A DNA stretch of 64,000 bases from Acetobacter estunensis (GCF_019083805.1 NZ_JAHRDV010000006.1:1-64000), one strand, 5' to 3'. Shown: positions 34,454 through 43,881, numbered from the stretch's first letter. Notes: generated by a model not told the origin, from the letters alone. Made by a program: numbers and translations.

Positions 34454-35823
34454 CGGCAGTGGGGTGGAGGATGCCGGAAGCGCGACGCTTTACACTCCTT
34501 TTTTATATCTTTCTCGGTTTTTTCTGTTTCGTGCTCACGGAAATCCTGCCTCCCATGCAGTCCCCCGATGAGCCTGAGCATGTGAAACGGGCGTGGTTTC
34601 TGACACAGGGCGTCATTCTCCTTGAACATCCGCAGGGAAATCTTTCAGGTGGCCCGATCGACAGCGGACTTTCGGATTATATGGTCTTTTCCAAGCAATG
34701 GAATCAGCGGCCGGATTTGCGACTGACGCAGCGTGATATTGCTACTTTTGAGAGTTTTCGCTGGTCGCATCAGAATGTTTTCAGTGTTGCCGCCGGTACA
34801 GGCTATTACTTTCCATTGATCTATCTGCCGCAAGCGGTAGGATTATGGACAGGGCGTGCTCTCGATCTTTCGATCGACAAATCGTACCGACTGGCGCGTG
34901 GACTGGCCACGGTTTCAGTCATCATGATTACACTGTCAGCTTTTGCGCTTTACACACCGAACGGCCTTGTTCTCGCGCTGCTGGCCATGCCGATGACATT
35001 GTTCCAGTCTTCATCCGCCAGTCTGGATGGCATGGCCACTGCTGTGACTCTTCTGGCGCTGTCAGCTTTCATGCGGATTATGCGGGAGAAGGAGGCTGCG
35101 TCTCCCCGGCTTTTCTGGATCATGTGCATCAGTCTGGTGTTGGTATGTACGTGCCGCACTCATGCCCTGCCGATGCTCCTTCTGCCTTTCGTCGCATGGT
35201 TTTCACTTCGGCGTCGTAACCTCTTACCTGCCGCCGTACTTGCGACGATCCTGTCGGTTGCCTGGACGATGGTCGCCATGAAGACGACGGCCTATTCTGA
35301 AACTTATGGTCATATTTCTACGGATCATCGGTTGCTCAACTACGTTCTGCATCCCGGTGTTGTCGCCGGTTATGTGATCAGGACATTGTGCGATTCCAGT
35401 ACCCGCAACTTCTATTTCGTTTCCTTTGTGGGAGATCTCGGGTGGCTGGACACGCCGTTGTCAGCGCATGCTTACAAGGTGCTGGGTATCCTGCTTGTGG
35501 TGGCCTTTGCGCTTGCACTGCCACGGAAATTCCTGCGGCAAAGGATCATGGAGCAGGGAGTGCTGGTGATCATGATGGTCGGTGCCTTGCTGCTGACTTT
35601 TCTCGCCCTTCTGTTGTCATGGACGCCTGCGGGTTCCCCGATCATTGTTGGTGTGCAGGGACGGTATCTCCTGATTCCAGCGCTTTTTCTGGCTTACGCT
35701 CTGACGGATACGGAAAAGAGAGGGCAAGTCATCGGGAATATGCTGCCCGCAATAGCGATCCTGCTGTTTTCGGTGCATCAAATGCTCCCCACAATCTTGT
35801 TCCGGTATTATATCGCGCCTTGA
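34450..35823 (+). CDS. DUF2142-type polytopic membrane protein
   Basis: The 457-residue protein has about ten transmembrane helices. Its first periplasmic loop carries PPMQSPDEPEHVKRAWF, which is the DUF2142 signature with the D-E pair seen in GT-C-like glycosyltransferases. Start GTG 34450 overlaps the ArnE-like stop (GTGA). A GT-C-like role, taking the flipped lipid-linked sugar and adding it to an envelope acceptor, would complete the operon, but this is inference. The acceptor is unknown. The RND gene follows 67 bases later. Confidence 0.75.
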   Translation: MTAVGWRMPEARRFTLLFYIFLGFFCFVLTEILPPMQSPDEPEHVKRAWFLTQGVILLEHPQGNLSGGPIDSGLSDYMVFSKQWNQRPDLRLTQRDIATFESFRWSHQNVFSVAAGTGYYFPLIYLPQAVGLWTGRALDLSIDKSYRLARGLATVSVIMITLSAFALYTPNGLVLALLAMPMTLFQSSSASLDGMATAVTLLALSAFMRIMREKEAASPRLFWIMCISLVLVCTCRTHALPMLLLPFVAWFSLRRRNLLPAAVLATILSVAWTMVAMKTTAYSETYGHISTDHRLLNYVLHPGVVAGYVIRTLCDSSTRNFYFVSFVGDLGWLDTPLSAHAYKVLGILLVVAFALALPRKFLRQRIMEQGVLVIMMVGALLLTFLALLLSWTPAGSPIIVGVQGRYLLIPALFLAYALTDTEKRGQVIGNMLPAIAILLFSVHQMLPTILFRYYIAP

Positions 35824-35890
35824 TCGGTGCCGAAGAACGGAAGGGCATGAGAGGGTCTGATTCAGGAAAACGGGAAGGAGAAAAAAGACA

Positions 35891-38800
35891 GTGAACCCCT
35901 CCCGTCTCTTCATCTTCCGTCCCGTCGCCACGACCCTCATCGCGCTCGCCATGGTGTTCGCGGGCCTGCTGTCGTGGCGCGTTATGCCGGTTGCGGATCT
36001 GCCTGACATTTCGGTGCCGGTGATCTACGTAATCGCCTCTCAGCAGGGCAGTTCGCCGCAGCAGATGGCCAGCGCCGTCACCACACCGCTGGAGCGCAGG
36101 TTGGGGGCGATTGCGGGTGTCACGCAGATGACATCCGACACCACGGACCGCTCTTCCTTTATTCTGCTGTTTTTCGATGATGCGCGCGACATCAATGGAG
36201 CGGCACGAGACGTGCAGGCGGCGTTGCAGGCCGCGCGGCAGGACATGCCGCACACGCTCATTGAGAATCCGCAATATTACAAGGCCAATCCGTCCGACAA
36301 TCCCGTGATGATCGCGGTGTTGACGTCCGACACACGCCCTTTGACCGAACTGCGCGATTTCGCAGAGACGCGGTTGGTGCCCCAACTCGCCGGCATTTCG
36401 GGAGTGGGATGGGTGCAGCCGGAAGGGGCTGCCAAGCCAGCGGTGCGGGTGGAGATGAATCCTTATCTCCTGTTCCATTACGGCATCGGCTTTGAGGACA
36501 TTCGTTCGGCACTGGCTTCGGCTAATGCCAACACACCCAAGGGCAGCCTTGATGTAGCTGGGCAGCGTCTGATGCTGGCTACCAACGATCAGGCCCGCAA
36601 AGCCGAGCAATATCGCGATCTGGTGGTGGGGTATCGCAGCGGGCGACCCGTGCGGTTGACCGATGTGGCGCAGGTGGAAAACGGACCGCAGGACGAGCGC
36701 GAAGCCGCGTGGTTTGACGGGCATCCCGCGGTTGTGTCCATCATCCGACCGCAGCCGGGAGCGAATGTCATCGCGCTGACAGATGCCATTCGTGACCATG
36801 AGAAGCGCCTGCAGCAGGTCTTGCCCGCAGATGTGAAGCTGACTCTGGCCGATGATATGTCGCGTTCCATCCGCGCGGCCCTCTGGGATACGGAACTGAC
36901 CCTGATCATCTCGGTTGTGCTGGTCGTGATCGTGGTGCTGGCGTTTCTGCGTTCGTGGCGCTCCACGCTGATTCCTGCGGTGACGGTGCCAGTCTCGCTC
37001 GCAGGCACCGTGGCCACGATGCATTTCCTCGGCTTCTCCCTCGACACGCTCTCGCTCATGGCGTTGACCATCGCCACGGGTTTCGTGGTCGATGACGCCA
37101 TCGTGGTGGTGGAGAACATTGCCCGGCATATGGAAGGCGGCATGAGCCGACTGGAAGCAGCGTTGGTCGGATCGCGCGAGATCGTCTTTACGGTGCTCTC
37201 CATCACTATTTCACTGATCGCCGTGTTTCTGCCGCTTCTTCTGCTCTCTGGTATTCCGGGAAAGATCTTCTTCGAATTCGCCATGACATTGACTACGGCG
37301 GTGGCGATTTCCTTTTTCCTTTCTCTGTCACTCACTCCCATGATGTGCGCGCGACTTTTGGAAGTGCACCATGGACATTCATCCATCGAGGGACATGGAC
37401 TGGTCCGTCTGGCGCACCGGGCCTTTGATCTTATTGAGGCTGCGCTGGACGGTACGGTCAGGATCTATCTTCGTTCGCTCGATCATGCGTTGCGCCATCG
37501 CTGGTGGGTGCTGGCCTCGCTTCCCGCCAGCGTGGGACTGACGGTTCTCGGCATCATGCTGATGTCGAAAACGATCCTGCCGCCTGAGGATATTGCGCTG
37601 GTCTCGGGCTATCTCAGTATGGACCAGACCAGTTCGTTCCGCACCGTATCGGAGAAGACGCAGGCGGTGATCGCGGCCATGATGAAGGACCGCGAAGTCA
37701 CTTCGGTCGTGGCGTTCACGGGGGATGATGCGGCCAATGAAGCCTCCGCCTTTGCCACGCTAACGGACAAGCACGCCCGGCGCGACACGCCGGAGAATGT
37801 GGCAAAGCGCATTCAGGGGCGTGTGGACCATATTGCGGGGCTGGACGCACAGATCTCCAATTCGGGTGATGTGAACGGTGGTGGCGGCCGCCAGAAGAAA
37901 GGCAACTACACCTATGTCTTTCGCAGTGAGGACGGAGAGGCGCTGGCGACATGGGTGCCCCGTCTGTCCGAGGAACTGCGGGGGCATTCCATGCTGACCG
38001 ATGTGAGTTCGGACATCAGTAATCACGGGCGCGCTCTGCATGTGGATATCCGTCGCGACACGGCGGCGCGGTATCTCATCACGCCGGAACTGATCGGCAA
38101 TGCTCTGCTCGATGCGTTTGGCCAGCGTACGGCGTCGAACATTTCTACGCCGCTGACAACCTATTACGTGGTGATGGAAGCGATGAAGGCGTTTCGGGAA
38201 AACCCTGAAACACTGCGTTCGCTCTGGGTGTCCACGGCGGGGGGCACGGCGGGCGGTGGCACGGTCTCGAACTCGATCCGTGTGCGTGTTCCGGATCAGC
38301 AGGATTCACGAACAGCTGCCCTGAGCCGCCAGTCCTTCCGTAACCAGATTGCCAATCGGCTGGCGGGCGGAGCGGGGGCTTCGAACGGATCGGCTGTGTC
38401 ATCTTCGACCGAAACGATGGTGCCGCTCATTTCGGTGGCTGATCTGACTTATCGTCCGTCACCGCTACAGGTCAGTCACGAGAGCGGCGCTGTTTCCGGT
38501 TCCATTTCCTTCAATCTGCCACACGGCAAGGGGCTGTCGGATGCGGAGGACGAAATCGTACGGGCAGAGCGTGTAATCCACATGCCGGATACGGTGCGGG
38601 GCGGTTTCACCGGACGTGCGGCGGAATTCAACAAGGCGCTGATGAATGAAGTGCTGGTGTTCATGGCGGCCTTGGTGACGATGTACGTCACGCTGGGCAT
38701 TCTCTATGAAAGCCTGATTCATCCCCTGACCATTCTTTCCACGTTGCCCTCGGCGGCAGTGGGAGCCGTGCTGGCTCTATGGGTGGCTGGCGAACCTTTC

Positions 38801-39229
38801 TCACTGATCGCGATGATTGGTGTGATTCTGCTGGTGGGGCTGGTGAAGAAAAATGCGATCCTGCTGATCGACTTCGCGCTGCATGCGGAGCGGGACGGGG
38901 GGATGATGCCTGAGGCCGCGATCCGGGAGGCGTGTCTGCGCCGGTTCCGTCCGATCCTGATGACGACACTTGCGGCGGCCTTGGGCGCGGTGCCGCTGGT
39001 GATCGGTAATGGCTATGGCGCGGAACTGAGGCGGCCTTTGGGGATTGCCGTCGTCGGCGGTCTGGCCGTAAGTCAGTTGCTGACACTCTATTCCACGCCG
39101 GTTGTCTACTTGTTCATGGAAAGCCTGCGGCAGCGGAGTGCGGGGTGGCTTGGATGGGTGAGAAAGACGTTCACCGGAGCGCACAAGGAGCGCGCGGATG
39201 GGGTGGTTGCGGATGAAATGCGTCGGTAG
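35891..39229 (+). CDS. RND-family efflux pump inner-membrane component (AcrB/MdtB-like)
   Basis: This is an 1112-residue HAE1-type RND transporter. It begins NPSRLFIFRPVATTLIALAM, has the periplasmic pore domain (SDNPVMIAVLTSD), and the proton-relay pair FVVDDAIVVVENI near residues 401-402 in TM4. The second half repeats the topology and has GLVKKNAILLIDFALHAERD near the end. Start GTG 35891 has GGAAGGAG nine or more bases upstream. Unlike most such genes it is not next to a membrane-fusion protein or TolC-like gene; partners must be encoded elsewhere. Substrate cannot be read from sequence. Confidence 0.9.
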   Translation: MNPSRLFIFRPVATTLIALAMVFAGLLSWRVMPVADLPDISVPVIYVIASQQGSSPQQMASAVTTPLERRLGAIAGVTQMTSDTTDRSSFILLFFDDARDINGAARDVQAALQAARQDMPHTLIENPQYYKANPSDNPVMIAVLTSDTRPLTELRDFAETRLVPQLAGISGVGWVQPEGAAKPAVRVEMNPYLLFHYGIGFEDIRSALASANANTPKGSLDVAGQRLMLATNDQARKAEQYRDLVVGYRSGRPVRLTDVAQVENGPQDEREAAWFDGHPAVVSIIRPQPGANVIALTDAIRDHEKRLQQVLPADVKLTLADDMSRSIRAALWDTELTLIISVVLVVIVVLAFLRSWRSTLIPAVTVPVSLAGTVATMHFLGFSLDTLSLMALTIATGFVVDDAIVVVENIARHMEGGMSRLEAALVGSREIVFTVLSITISLIAVFLPLLLLSGIPGKIFFEFAMTLTTAVAISFFLSLSLTPMMCARLLEVHHGHSSIEGHGLVRLAHRAFDLIEAALDGTVRIYLRSLDHALRHRWWVLASLPASVGLTVLGIMLMSKTILPPEDIALVSGYLSMDQTSSFRTVSEKTQAVIAAMMKDREVTSVVAFTGDDAANEASAFATLTDKHARRDTPENVAKRIQGRVDHIAGLDAQISNSGDVNGGGGRQKKGNYTYVFRSEDGEALATWVPRLSEELRGHSMLTDVSSDISNHGRALHVDIRRDTAARYLITPELIGNALLDAFGQRTASNISTPLTTYYVVMEAMKAFRENPETLRSLWVSTAGGTAGGGTVSNSIRVRVPDQQDSRTAALSRQSFRNQIANRLAGGAGASNGSAVSSSTETMVPLISVADLTYRPSPLQVSHESGAVSGSISFNLPHGKGLSDAEDEIVRAERVIHMPDTVRGGFTGRAAEFNKALMNEVLVFMAALVTMYVTLGILYESLIHPLTILSTLPSAAVGAVLALWVAGEPFSLIAMIGVILLVGLVKKNAILLIDFALHAERDGGMMPEAAIREACLRRFRPILMTTLAAALGAVPLVIGNGYGAELRRPLGIAVVGGLAVSQLLTLYSTPVVYLFMESLRQRSAGWLGWVRKTFTGAHKERADGVVADEMRR

Positions 39230-39368
39230 AGGCGCTCCATTACCAAACCCACATGGCGTGGTAGTGTTGCTTGGGTGACGGGCGTGTTAAGTTGCCTGTC
39301 GTGGGGAGCTGATGGCGGATGGTGCTCCTTCCGTATGGAAATCCGTCGTGAACATGAGGACATGGTCT

Positions 39369-39497
39369 ATGGCCAAGGATTGCTGCAAGGGTGCGGGCGA
39401 CTGCGCTTCGAAAAAGGGTTGCTGCTCGTTCAAAAAGGTTTTCGGCTTCATCGTGGTTGCCGGAATTGCCGGTTTCCTGTGGAAGAAGTTCCGTTGA
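39369..39497 (+). CDS. 42-residue Cys-rich single-span protein
   Basis: The peptide starts MAKDCCKGAGDCASKKGCCS, then KKVFGFIVVAGIAGFLWKKF forms one membrane helix with basic ends. Five cysteines (CC, C, CC) fall in the first 19 residues. GAGG sits nine bases upstream of the ATG. A terminator hairpin follows 60 bases later. Metal or Fe-S binding is suggested by the cysteine pairs but is unproven. No family recognised. Confidence 0.62.
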   Translation: MAKDCCKGAGDCASKKGCCSFKKVFGFIVVAGIAGFLWKKFR

Positions 39498-39559
39498 ACG
39501 GAACGTGCTGAAGCACGGACATCCACAGCGCTTCTGAAGGGCTGGAGGATGACTTAAGA

Positions 39560-39587
39560 ACGGTCGCCCAAGGGCGGCCGTTTTTTT
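39560..39587 (+). terminator. Intrinsic terminator after the Cys-rich gene
   Basis: ACGGTCGCCC and GGGCGGCCGT form a 10-bp stem (one G-U pair) with a 2-base apparent loop AA, so the top pair or two probably open, followed by TTTTTTT. The next 300 bases (39588-39891) hold no gene recognised; they are probably the mucR leader and promoter, with T-rich segments. Confidence 0.85.
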
Positions 39588-39891
39588 ATGGGCTTTTCGC
39601 ACAGTGAATATTGGCTGGTCTGGTTTTTCAGAACATAGGGTGTCTTGGGGAATGGATTTATTCGACATCCCTGTCAGTCAGGTGACAGATCCAGCTTATG
39701 AGACCACTTCTTTTTTCTTTTATGGGCATTATTTCATGAGAGTGTGAAGATGAATTATTGGCCGCAAAGTGATGGAAGGCATTGCGTCGGATGATGGAGG
39801 TGATTATTACTTATTCCATCCTCTATGGCGGAAGATGCAGAGGTTTTCGCTAATTACTTTGCTATCCGCTCAAAGTGTAACGGAGTTTGTC

Positions 39892-40356
39892 GTGTCTGAA
39901 AACAAGCCCATTTCCCCGCTTCTTGAGCTGACAGCCCAGATTGTCTCGGCTCAGGTCTCGAACAATTCGCTTTCTCCCGAGAGTCTTCCCAGTCTGATCC
40001 GTGACGTTTATACGGCGCTGGAAAGTGCGGGACAGGTTGCACCTGAGCCTGAGAAGCCGCAGCCAGCTGTGCCGATCAAGCGTTCGGTTTTCCCCGATTA
40101 CATCGTGTGTCTGGAAGACGGAAAGAAGCTCAAGATGCTCAAGCGGCATCTCCAGAGCGCTTATGGCATGACGCCCGATCAGTATCGTGAGCGTTGGGGT
40201 CTTCCCACCGATTACCCGATGGTGGCGCCCAACTATGCTGAGCGTCGCTCCACGCTGGCGCGCGAAATCGGTCTTGGCCGCAAGATCAGCGCCACCAGCA
40301 GCCCGGCTGAGGGTGAGGAAAGCGGTCGCCGTCGCGGACGCAAGGCTCAGTCCTAA
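39892..40356 (+). CDS. MucR/Ros-family transcriptional regulator
   Basis: This 154-residue zinc-finger regulator is read from GTG 39892, with CGGAG seven bases upstream; an in-frame ATG at 39769 would add about 41 unlikely residues. The N-terminal half (SPLLELTAQIVSAQVSNN) is the oligomerisation domain. The finger reads DYIVCLEDGKKLKMLKRHLQ and ends in MTPDQYRERWGLPTDYPMVA, so the second Cys of Ros is replaced by Asp, as is common in MucR proteins. The basic C-tail (RRRGRKAQS) is extended. MucR proteins act as global H-NS-like repressors of exopolysaccharide and surface genes and usually autoregulate. Confidence 0.92.
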   Translation: MSENKPISPLLELTAQIVSAQVSNNSLSPESLPSLIRDVYTALESAGQVAPEPEKPQPAVPIKRSVFPDYIVCLEDGKKLKMLKRHLQSAYGMTPDQYRERWGLPTDYPMVAPNYAERRSTLAREIGLGRKISATSSPAEGEESGRRRGRKAQS

Positions 40357-40389
40357 TACACGGTCTGTTTTCCAGTGCCGTGAACGGAG

Positions 40390-40423
40390 GGGTAAGGACG
40401 ATTCAGGTCGTCCTTACCCTTTT
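40390..40423 (+). terminator. Intrinsic terminator after mucR
   Basis: GGGTAAGGACGA and TCGTCCTTACCC form a perfect 12-bp stem around TTCAGG, followed by TTTTG. It lies between the MucR gene and sppA. Confidence 0.87.
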
Positions 40424-40469
40424 GTGTAATCAGGACGCCGAAAAGCTATGAATGAAAAGCAGGAGCGAC

Positions 40470-41438
40470 ATGGAACCGGATGCTGATGACGTAATGGGGC
40501 GTGCGCTGTTGAAGCGACGGCTGTGGCGTTGGCGCGCCGGTGCTGTGATTGCCGTGGCGGTGGCGGTTCTGTTTGCGGCGTCATCGTCGGTTCCACCGGG
40601 AAAGGGATGGTCGTCCGCCGGAAAAATCGTGGGACCGCATCTGGTCCGGCTCGATGTGCGTGGCATGATCGGTTCGGACGTCTCCCGTTGGACGAAAGCT
40701 CTCGATCGGGCCGGTCGGGATTCTGCGGTGAAAGGGCTTGTCCTCGCTATCGACAGTCCCGGCGGCGCTGTGACGGGCGGTGAGGAGTTGCACGATGCCG
40801 TTGAGCATTTCGCGCAGATGAAGCCGGTTGTGGCGACGATGGGCGGCATGGGGGCTTCGGCGGGCTATATGATCGCAGTGCCCGCCACTCGCATTTTCGC
40901 TGAACGCAGCACGTTGACCGGCTCCATCGGTGTGTTGATGGAAGCTCCAGAGTTCTCCGGCCTGCTCGGGCGCCTGGGGGTGAATGTTCAGGAACTGGTG
41001 TCGGGGCCGCTGAAGGGGCAGCCATCGCTTACGAAACCCGTCACGCCGGAAGGCCGTGTGATGCTTCAAGGCGTGGTGAATGACCTGTTCGACCAGTTCG
41101 TGACGATGGTGGCCAACGGGCGCCATATGCCGGTGGAGAAAGTCCGTCAGCTTGCCGATGGACGTCCTTACACCGGTCGACAGGCGCTGGCGGCCGGATT
41201 GATCGATGAGGTGGGAAGCGCGCGGGATGCGCAGGTCTGGCTGGGAAAGAAGGTCGGCCTTGGTGATAGTCCGAAAATTGTCAGGATTGGCGAGGCTCCG
41301 AAGAGTTTTGTCGTGCGCCATCATATTCTGGGCTGGCTTGGGAATGTTGTGATGTCATGGCTGGGCCTTGATGTGTCCGGAATTGCGCCACAATTGCAGG
41401 TTCCGATTGACGGCGCAGTCTCTATCTGGAAACCTTGA
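40470..41438 (+). CDS. sppA: Signal peptide peptidase SppA (short type)
   Basis: This 322-residue membrane serine protease degrades cleaved signal peptides. One N-terminal transmembrane helix (WRAGAVIAVAVAVLFAA) precedes the ClpP-like protease domain. The Ser nucleophile is Ser130 in MGGMGASAGYMIA and the general base is Lys182 in VSGPLKGQPSL, as in the Bacillus SppA type (Ser-Lys dyad 52 residues apart). ATG 40470 is preferred because of AGGAG just upstream; MKSRSD at 40452 is the alternative. ihfB follows 21 bases later, so they are probably co-transcribed. Confidence 0.92.
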   Translation: MEPDADDVMGRALLKRRLWRWRAGAVIAVAVAVLFAASSSVPPGKGWSSAGKIVGPHLVRLDVRGMIGSDVSRWTKALDRAGRDSAVKGLVLAIDSPGGAVTGGEELHDAVEHFAQMKPVVATMGGMGASAGYMIAVPATRIFAERSTLTGSIGVLMEAPEFSGLLGRLGVNVQELVSGPLKGQPSLTKPVTPEGRVMLQGVVNDLFDQFVTMVANGRHMPVEKVRQLADGRPYTGRQALAAGLIDEVGSARDAQVWLGKKVGLGDSPKIVRIGEAPKSFVVRHHILGWLGNVVMSWLGLDVSGIAPQLQVPIDGAVSIWKP

Positions 41439-41459
41439 TCCTGCCCATGGGGAGGCGCG

Positions 41460-41762
41460 ATGACCAGATCCGAACTTGTGGCGGAAATTGCCGCTGCGAA
41501 TCCTCATCTCTTGCTCAGAGATGTCGAACTGATCGTTCATACGATCTTCGACGAACTGACGTCGGCCCTTGCGCGGGGTGACAGGGTGGAGTTGCGTGGA
41601 TTCGGGGCGTTTACCGTCAAGAAGCGCGATGCGCGCGCGGGCCGGAACCCGCGCACGGGAGAAACCGTGGCTGTGGAAGAAAAGGTCGTGCCTTTCTTCA
41701 AGGCGGGCAAAGAACTGCGTGAGCGTGTCAACGGCACCATTCCGCAGGATGACGATGCCTGA
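41460..41762 (+). CDS. ihfB: Integration host factor subunit beta
   Basis: This 100-residue HU/IHF-fold DNA-bending protein starts [20 protein letters not shown]. The conserved [20 protein letters not shown] and RNPRTGE beta-arm are present, and the arm proline follows the RNP rule for DNA intercalation. The beta subunit is called from the MTRSELV start and [17 protein letters not shown] end. A GGGGAGG ribosome-binding site precedes it. It pairs with IhfA encoded elsewhere. Confidence 0.94.
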   Translation: MTRSELVAEIAAANPHLLLRDVELIVHTIFDELTSALARGDRVELRGFGAFTVKKRDARAGRNPRTGETVAVEEKVVPFFKAGKELRERVNGTIPQDDDA

Positions 41763-41866
41763 CTACGAGCGTTCGTGCTTGTGCGTATGTTCACAACTCA
41801 TTACAATGAGAACGGTTCCTGCAACGTTGCCGGCCTGATGCGCGGGCTTTTTGGACAGGTCGCGGC

Positions 41867-42247
41867 ATGTTCAGAGCTCATGTATTTCCCGCACAGTCTT
41901 ATCCGCTTCTTCTCCCACGGCGCAGGGTTGCTTCCGTTCTCGTGAAGGGGGCGGTGCTGATGTGTGTTTCGCTGCCTCTCTGCCCTATGTCTCAGGCGCG
42001 GGCGATGACAGAGGCTGTGACACATCACGCTTCTGCTCCGTCTCATCACGTCACAAAGCGCCCTGCGCGTCATCATGTCGCTTTGCGGGGCTGCCTTTCC
42101 GGCGGGGCTGTCATTGCCACGCATGGTCATGTCCTGCGTGATATTGGGCGGCGTGGTCGGCTGTTGGCTCCGGTAGGCCGGGCAATTTATTATACGGATC
42201 GTCACCATGGCTGTATTCCCGGCAAACATGCGCGGCGACGCGGCTGA
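41867..42247 (+). CDS. Hypothetical His-rich exported protein
   Basis: This 126-residue open frame lies between ihfB and manC. A hydrophobic segment (VKGAVLMCVSLPLCPMSQAR) near residue 26 resembles a signal peptide, and GTG 41942 would start just before it. The rest is rich in His and Arg (HHASAPSHHVTKRPARHHVA), with two late cysteines. There is no good ribosome-binding site and no family recognised. The antisense frame is also open, so this call is tentative. The 170 bases before manC hold no other gene. Confidence 0.38.
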   Translation: MFRAHVFPAQSYPLLLPRRRVASVLVKGAVLMCVSLPLCPMSQARAMTEAVTHHASAPSHHVTKRPARHHVALRGCLSGGAVIATHGHVLRDIGRRGRLLAPVGRAIYYTDRHHGCIPGKHARRRG

Positions 42248-42417
42248 TCGCTTGGTTACGGCTTGATGGTTTTCTGCTTACGGTAGAGATATAAGCGCTT
42301 GAGAGTGCAGGGCAGAACCTGATGGCAGCAAAACGTGGCCGGGGTTCTCCTGTGACATGTTGATCGATATCGCTGTGGATGCTTCCGGCAGCAAAGCGAT
42401 TGAAGGCAGGGGCCAAG

Positions 42418-43881
42418 ATGACGGATCAGAATGCGTCAGGGCTGTCGGCAGGACAGTCGTCGAAAACGACAATCGTACCCGTTATCCTTTCGGGAGGCTC
42501 CGGCACACGGCTCTGGCCTATGTCGCGGGCCAGTTTCCCAAAGCAGCTCTGGCCTCTGCTGAGTGCCCAGTCTCTCCTGCAGGAGACGGCAGTGCGTGCC
42601 AAGACGGTCACGCTTTCTGCTCCGATCGTTGTGTGCAACGAGGAGCATCGTTTCCTCATTGCGGAGCAGTTGCGCGAAGCGGGGATCAATTCTCCCAAGA
42701 TTCTGCTTGAACCGGTAGGCCGCAATTCTGCCCCTGCGATTGCGGCGGCGGCTCTCATCGTCGCCCAGACCGATCCTTCCGCCGTCCTTTGGCTGATGGC
42801 GGCGGATGCGGCCATCACGAAGCCGGAAGCTCTGGGCGAAGCCATGCAGGCGGCGGTTGCGGGAGCCGAGGCTGGCAAGGTCGTCACGTTTGGCATGAAG
42901 CCGACCCGTCCCGAGACGGGTTATGGCTATATTGAGGTAGGTGCGACGGTCCCCGGTGTGGCGGGTGTCTGTGCCGTAAAGGCGTTCCGAGAGAAACCGG
43001 ATGCGCAGCAGGCCGAGGATTTTCTCAAGACGGGCGGTTATCTCTGGAACTCTGGGATGTTCGTGTTCCGCGCGGACACGTTGATCCGTGAGATGGAAGA
43101 GCACGCGCCGGACGTGATCGAAAGTGTGCGTGCCGCCGTGGCCGCCCGCAAGAGCGATCTGTTCTTTGAGCGTTTGGGCAGCGAAGAGTTCCGCAAAGTG
43201 CCCGATATTTCCATCGATTATGCGGTGGCCGAACGGAGCCACAATGTGGTGGTGGTACCGGCCGATCTGGGATGGTCGGACGTGGGAAGCTGGGACGCCC
43301 TGTGGGACATCAGCAGCAAGGATGCGAAGGGCAATGTTGAGGTTGGCGATGTGCTGATCGAGGATTGTCACAACAGCTACGTGCGCTCCGAGAAATATCT
43401 CACGGCTGTGGCCGGTCTGGATGACGTGGTGGTTGTCACCACCGATGATGCCGTGCTGGTGACGCATCGTGATCGGGCGCAGGACGTCAAGAAAGTGGTG
43501 GAGCGCCTCAAGGCGCACAAACGCCCAGAGGCCGCGACGCACAACCGCTGCTACCGTCCGTGGGGATTCTATGAAAGCCTGATCCAGAATGATCGCTTTC
43601 AGGTAAAGCGGATTGTCGTGCAGCCGGGACAGAAGCTGTCCCTGCAGAAGCACTTCCACCGGGCCGAGCACTGGGTGGTGGTCGGTGGCGTGGCGTTGGT
43701 GACGCGCGATGACGACAAGGTTCTGGTGCGTGAGAACGAGAGCATCTATTTGCCGCAAGGATGCGTGCACCGCATGGAAAATCCGGGCAAGATTCCGCTG
43801 ACCCTGATCGAGGTGCAGACGGGGGCATATCTTGGTGAGGACGATATTGTCCGGTTGGAAGATACTTACAATCGGGCTTGA
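42418..43881 (+). CDS. manC: Mannose-1-phosphate guanylyltransferase / mannose-6-phosphate isomerase
   Basis: This is a 487-residue bifunctional type-II PMI/GMP that makes GDP-mannose for exopolysaccharide and LPS. The nucleotidyltransferase half has VILSGGSGTRLWPMSRASFPK, FREKPDAQQAEDFL, and WSDVGSWDALWDI. The C-terminal isomerase half has RPWGFYESLIQNDRFQVKRI, QKLSLQKHFHRAEHW, and the cupin histidines. ATG 42418 is chosen over 42379 because it opens the normal short N-terminus. It is the nucleotide-sugar supply most likely to feed the glycosyltransferases in this window. Confidence 0.95.
   Translation: MTDQNASGLSAGQSSKTTIVPVILSGGSGTRLWPMSRASFPKQLWPLLSAQSLLQETAVRAKTVTLSAPIVVCNEEHRFLIAEQLREAGINSPKILLEPVGRNSAPAIAAAALIVAQTDPSAVLWLMAADAAITKPEALGEAMQAAVAGAEAGKVVTFGMKPTRPETGYGYIEVGATVPGVAGVCAVKAFREKPDAQQAEDFLKTGGYLWNSGMFVFRADTLIREMEEHAPDVIESVRAAVAARKSDLFFERLGSEEFRKVPDISIDYAVAERSHNVVVVPADLGWSDVGSWDALWDISSKDAKGNVEVGDVLIEDCHNSYVRSEKYLTAVAGLDDVVVVTTDDAVLVTHRDRAQDVKKVVERLKAHKRPEAATHNRCYRPWGFYESLIQNDRFQVKRIVVQPGQKLSLQKHFHRAEHWVVVGGVALVTRDDDKVLVRENESIYLPQGCVHRMENPGKIPLTLIEVQTGAYLGEDDIVRLEDTYNRA

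Noticed and set aside
35729-37129. 466-codon minus-strand open frame over the RND and DUF2142 genes
   Set aside because: Spans two unrelated real genes and is His/Arg-rich without recognisable motif.
41801-42229. 142-codon minus-strand frame between ihfB and manC
   Set aside because: Arg/His/Pro-rich without any hydrophobic or domain pattern; the plus-strand frame with a signal-like segment is somewhat better, though also tentative.
42436-43770. 444-codon minus-strand open frame over manC
   Set aside because: ManC motifs on the plus strand are unambiguous.
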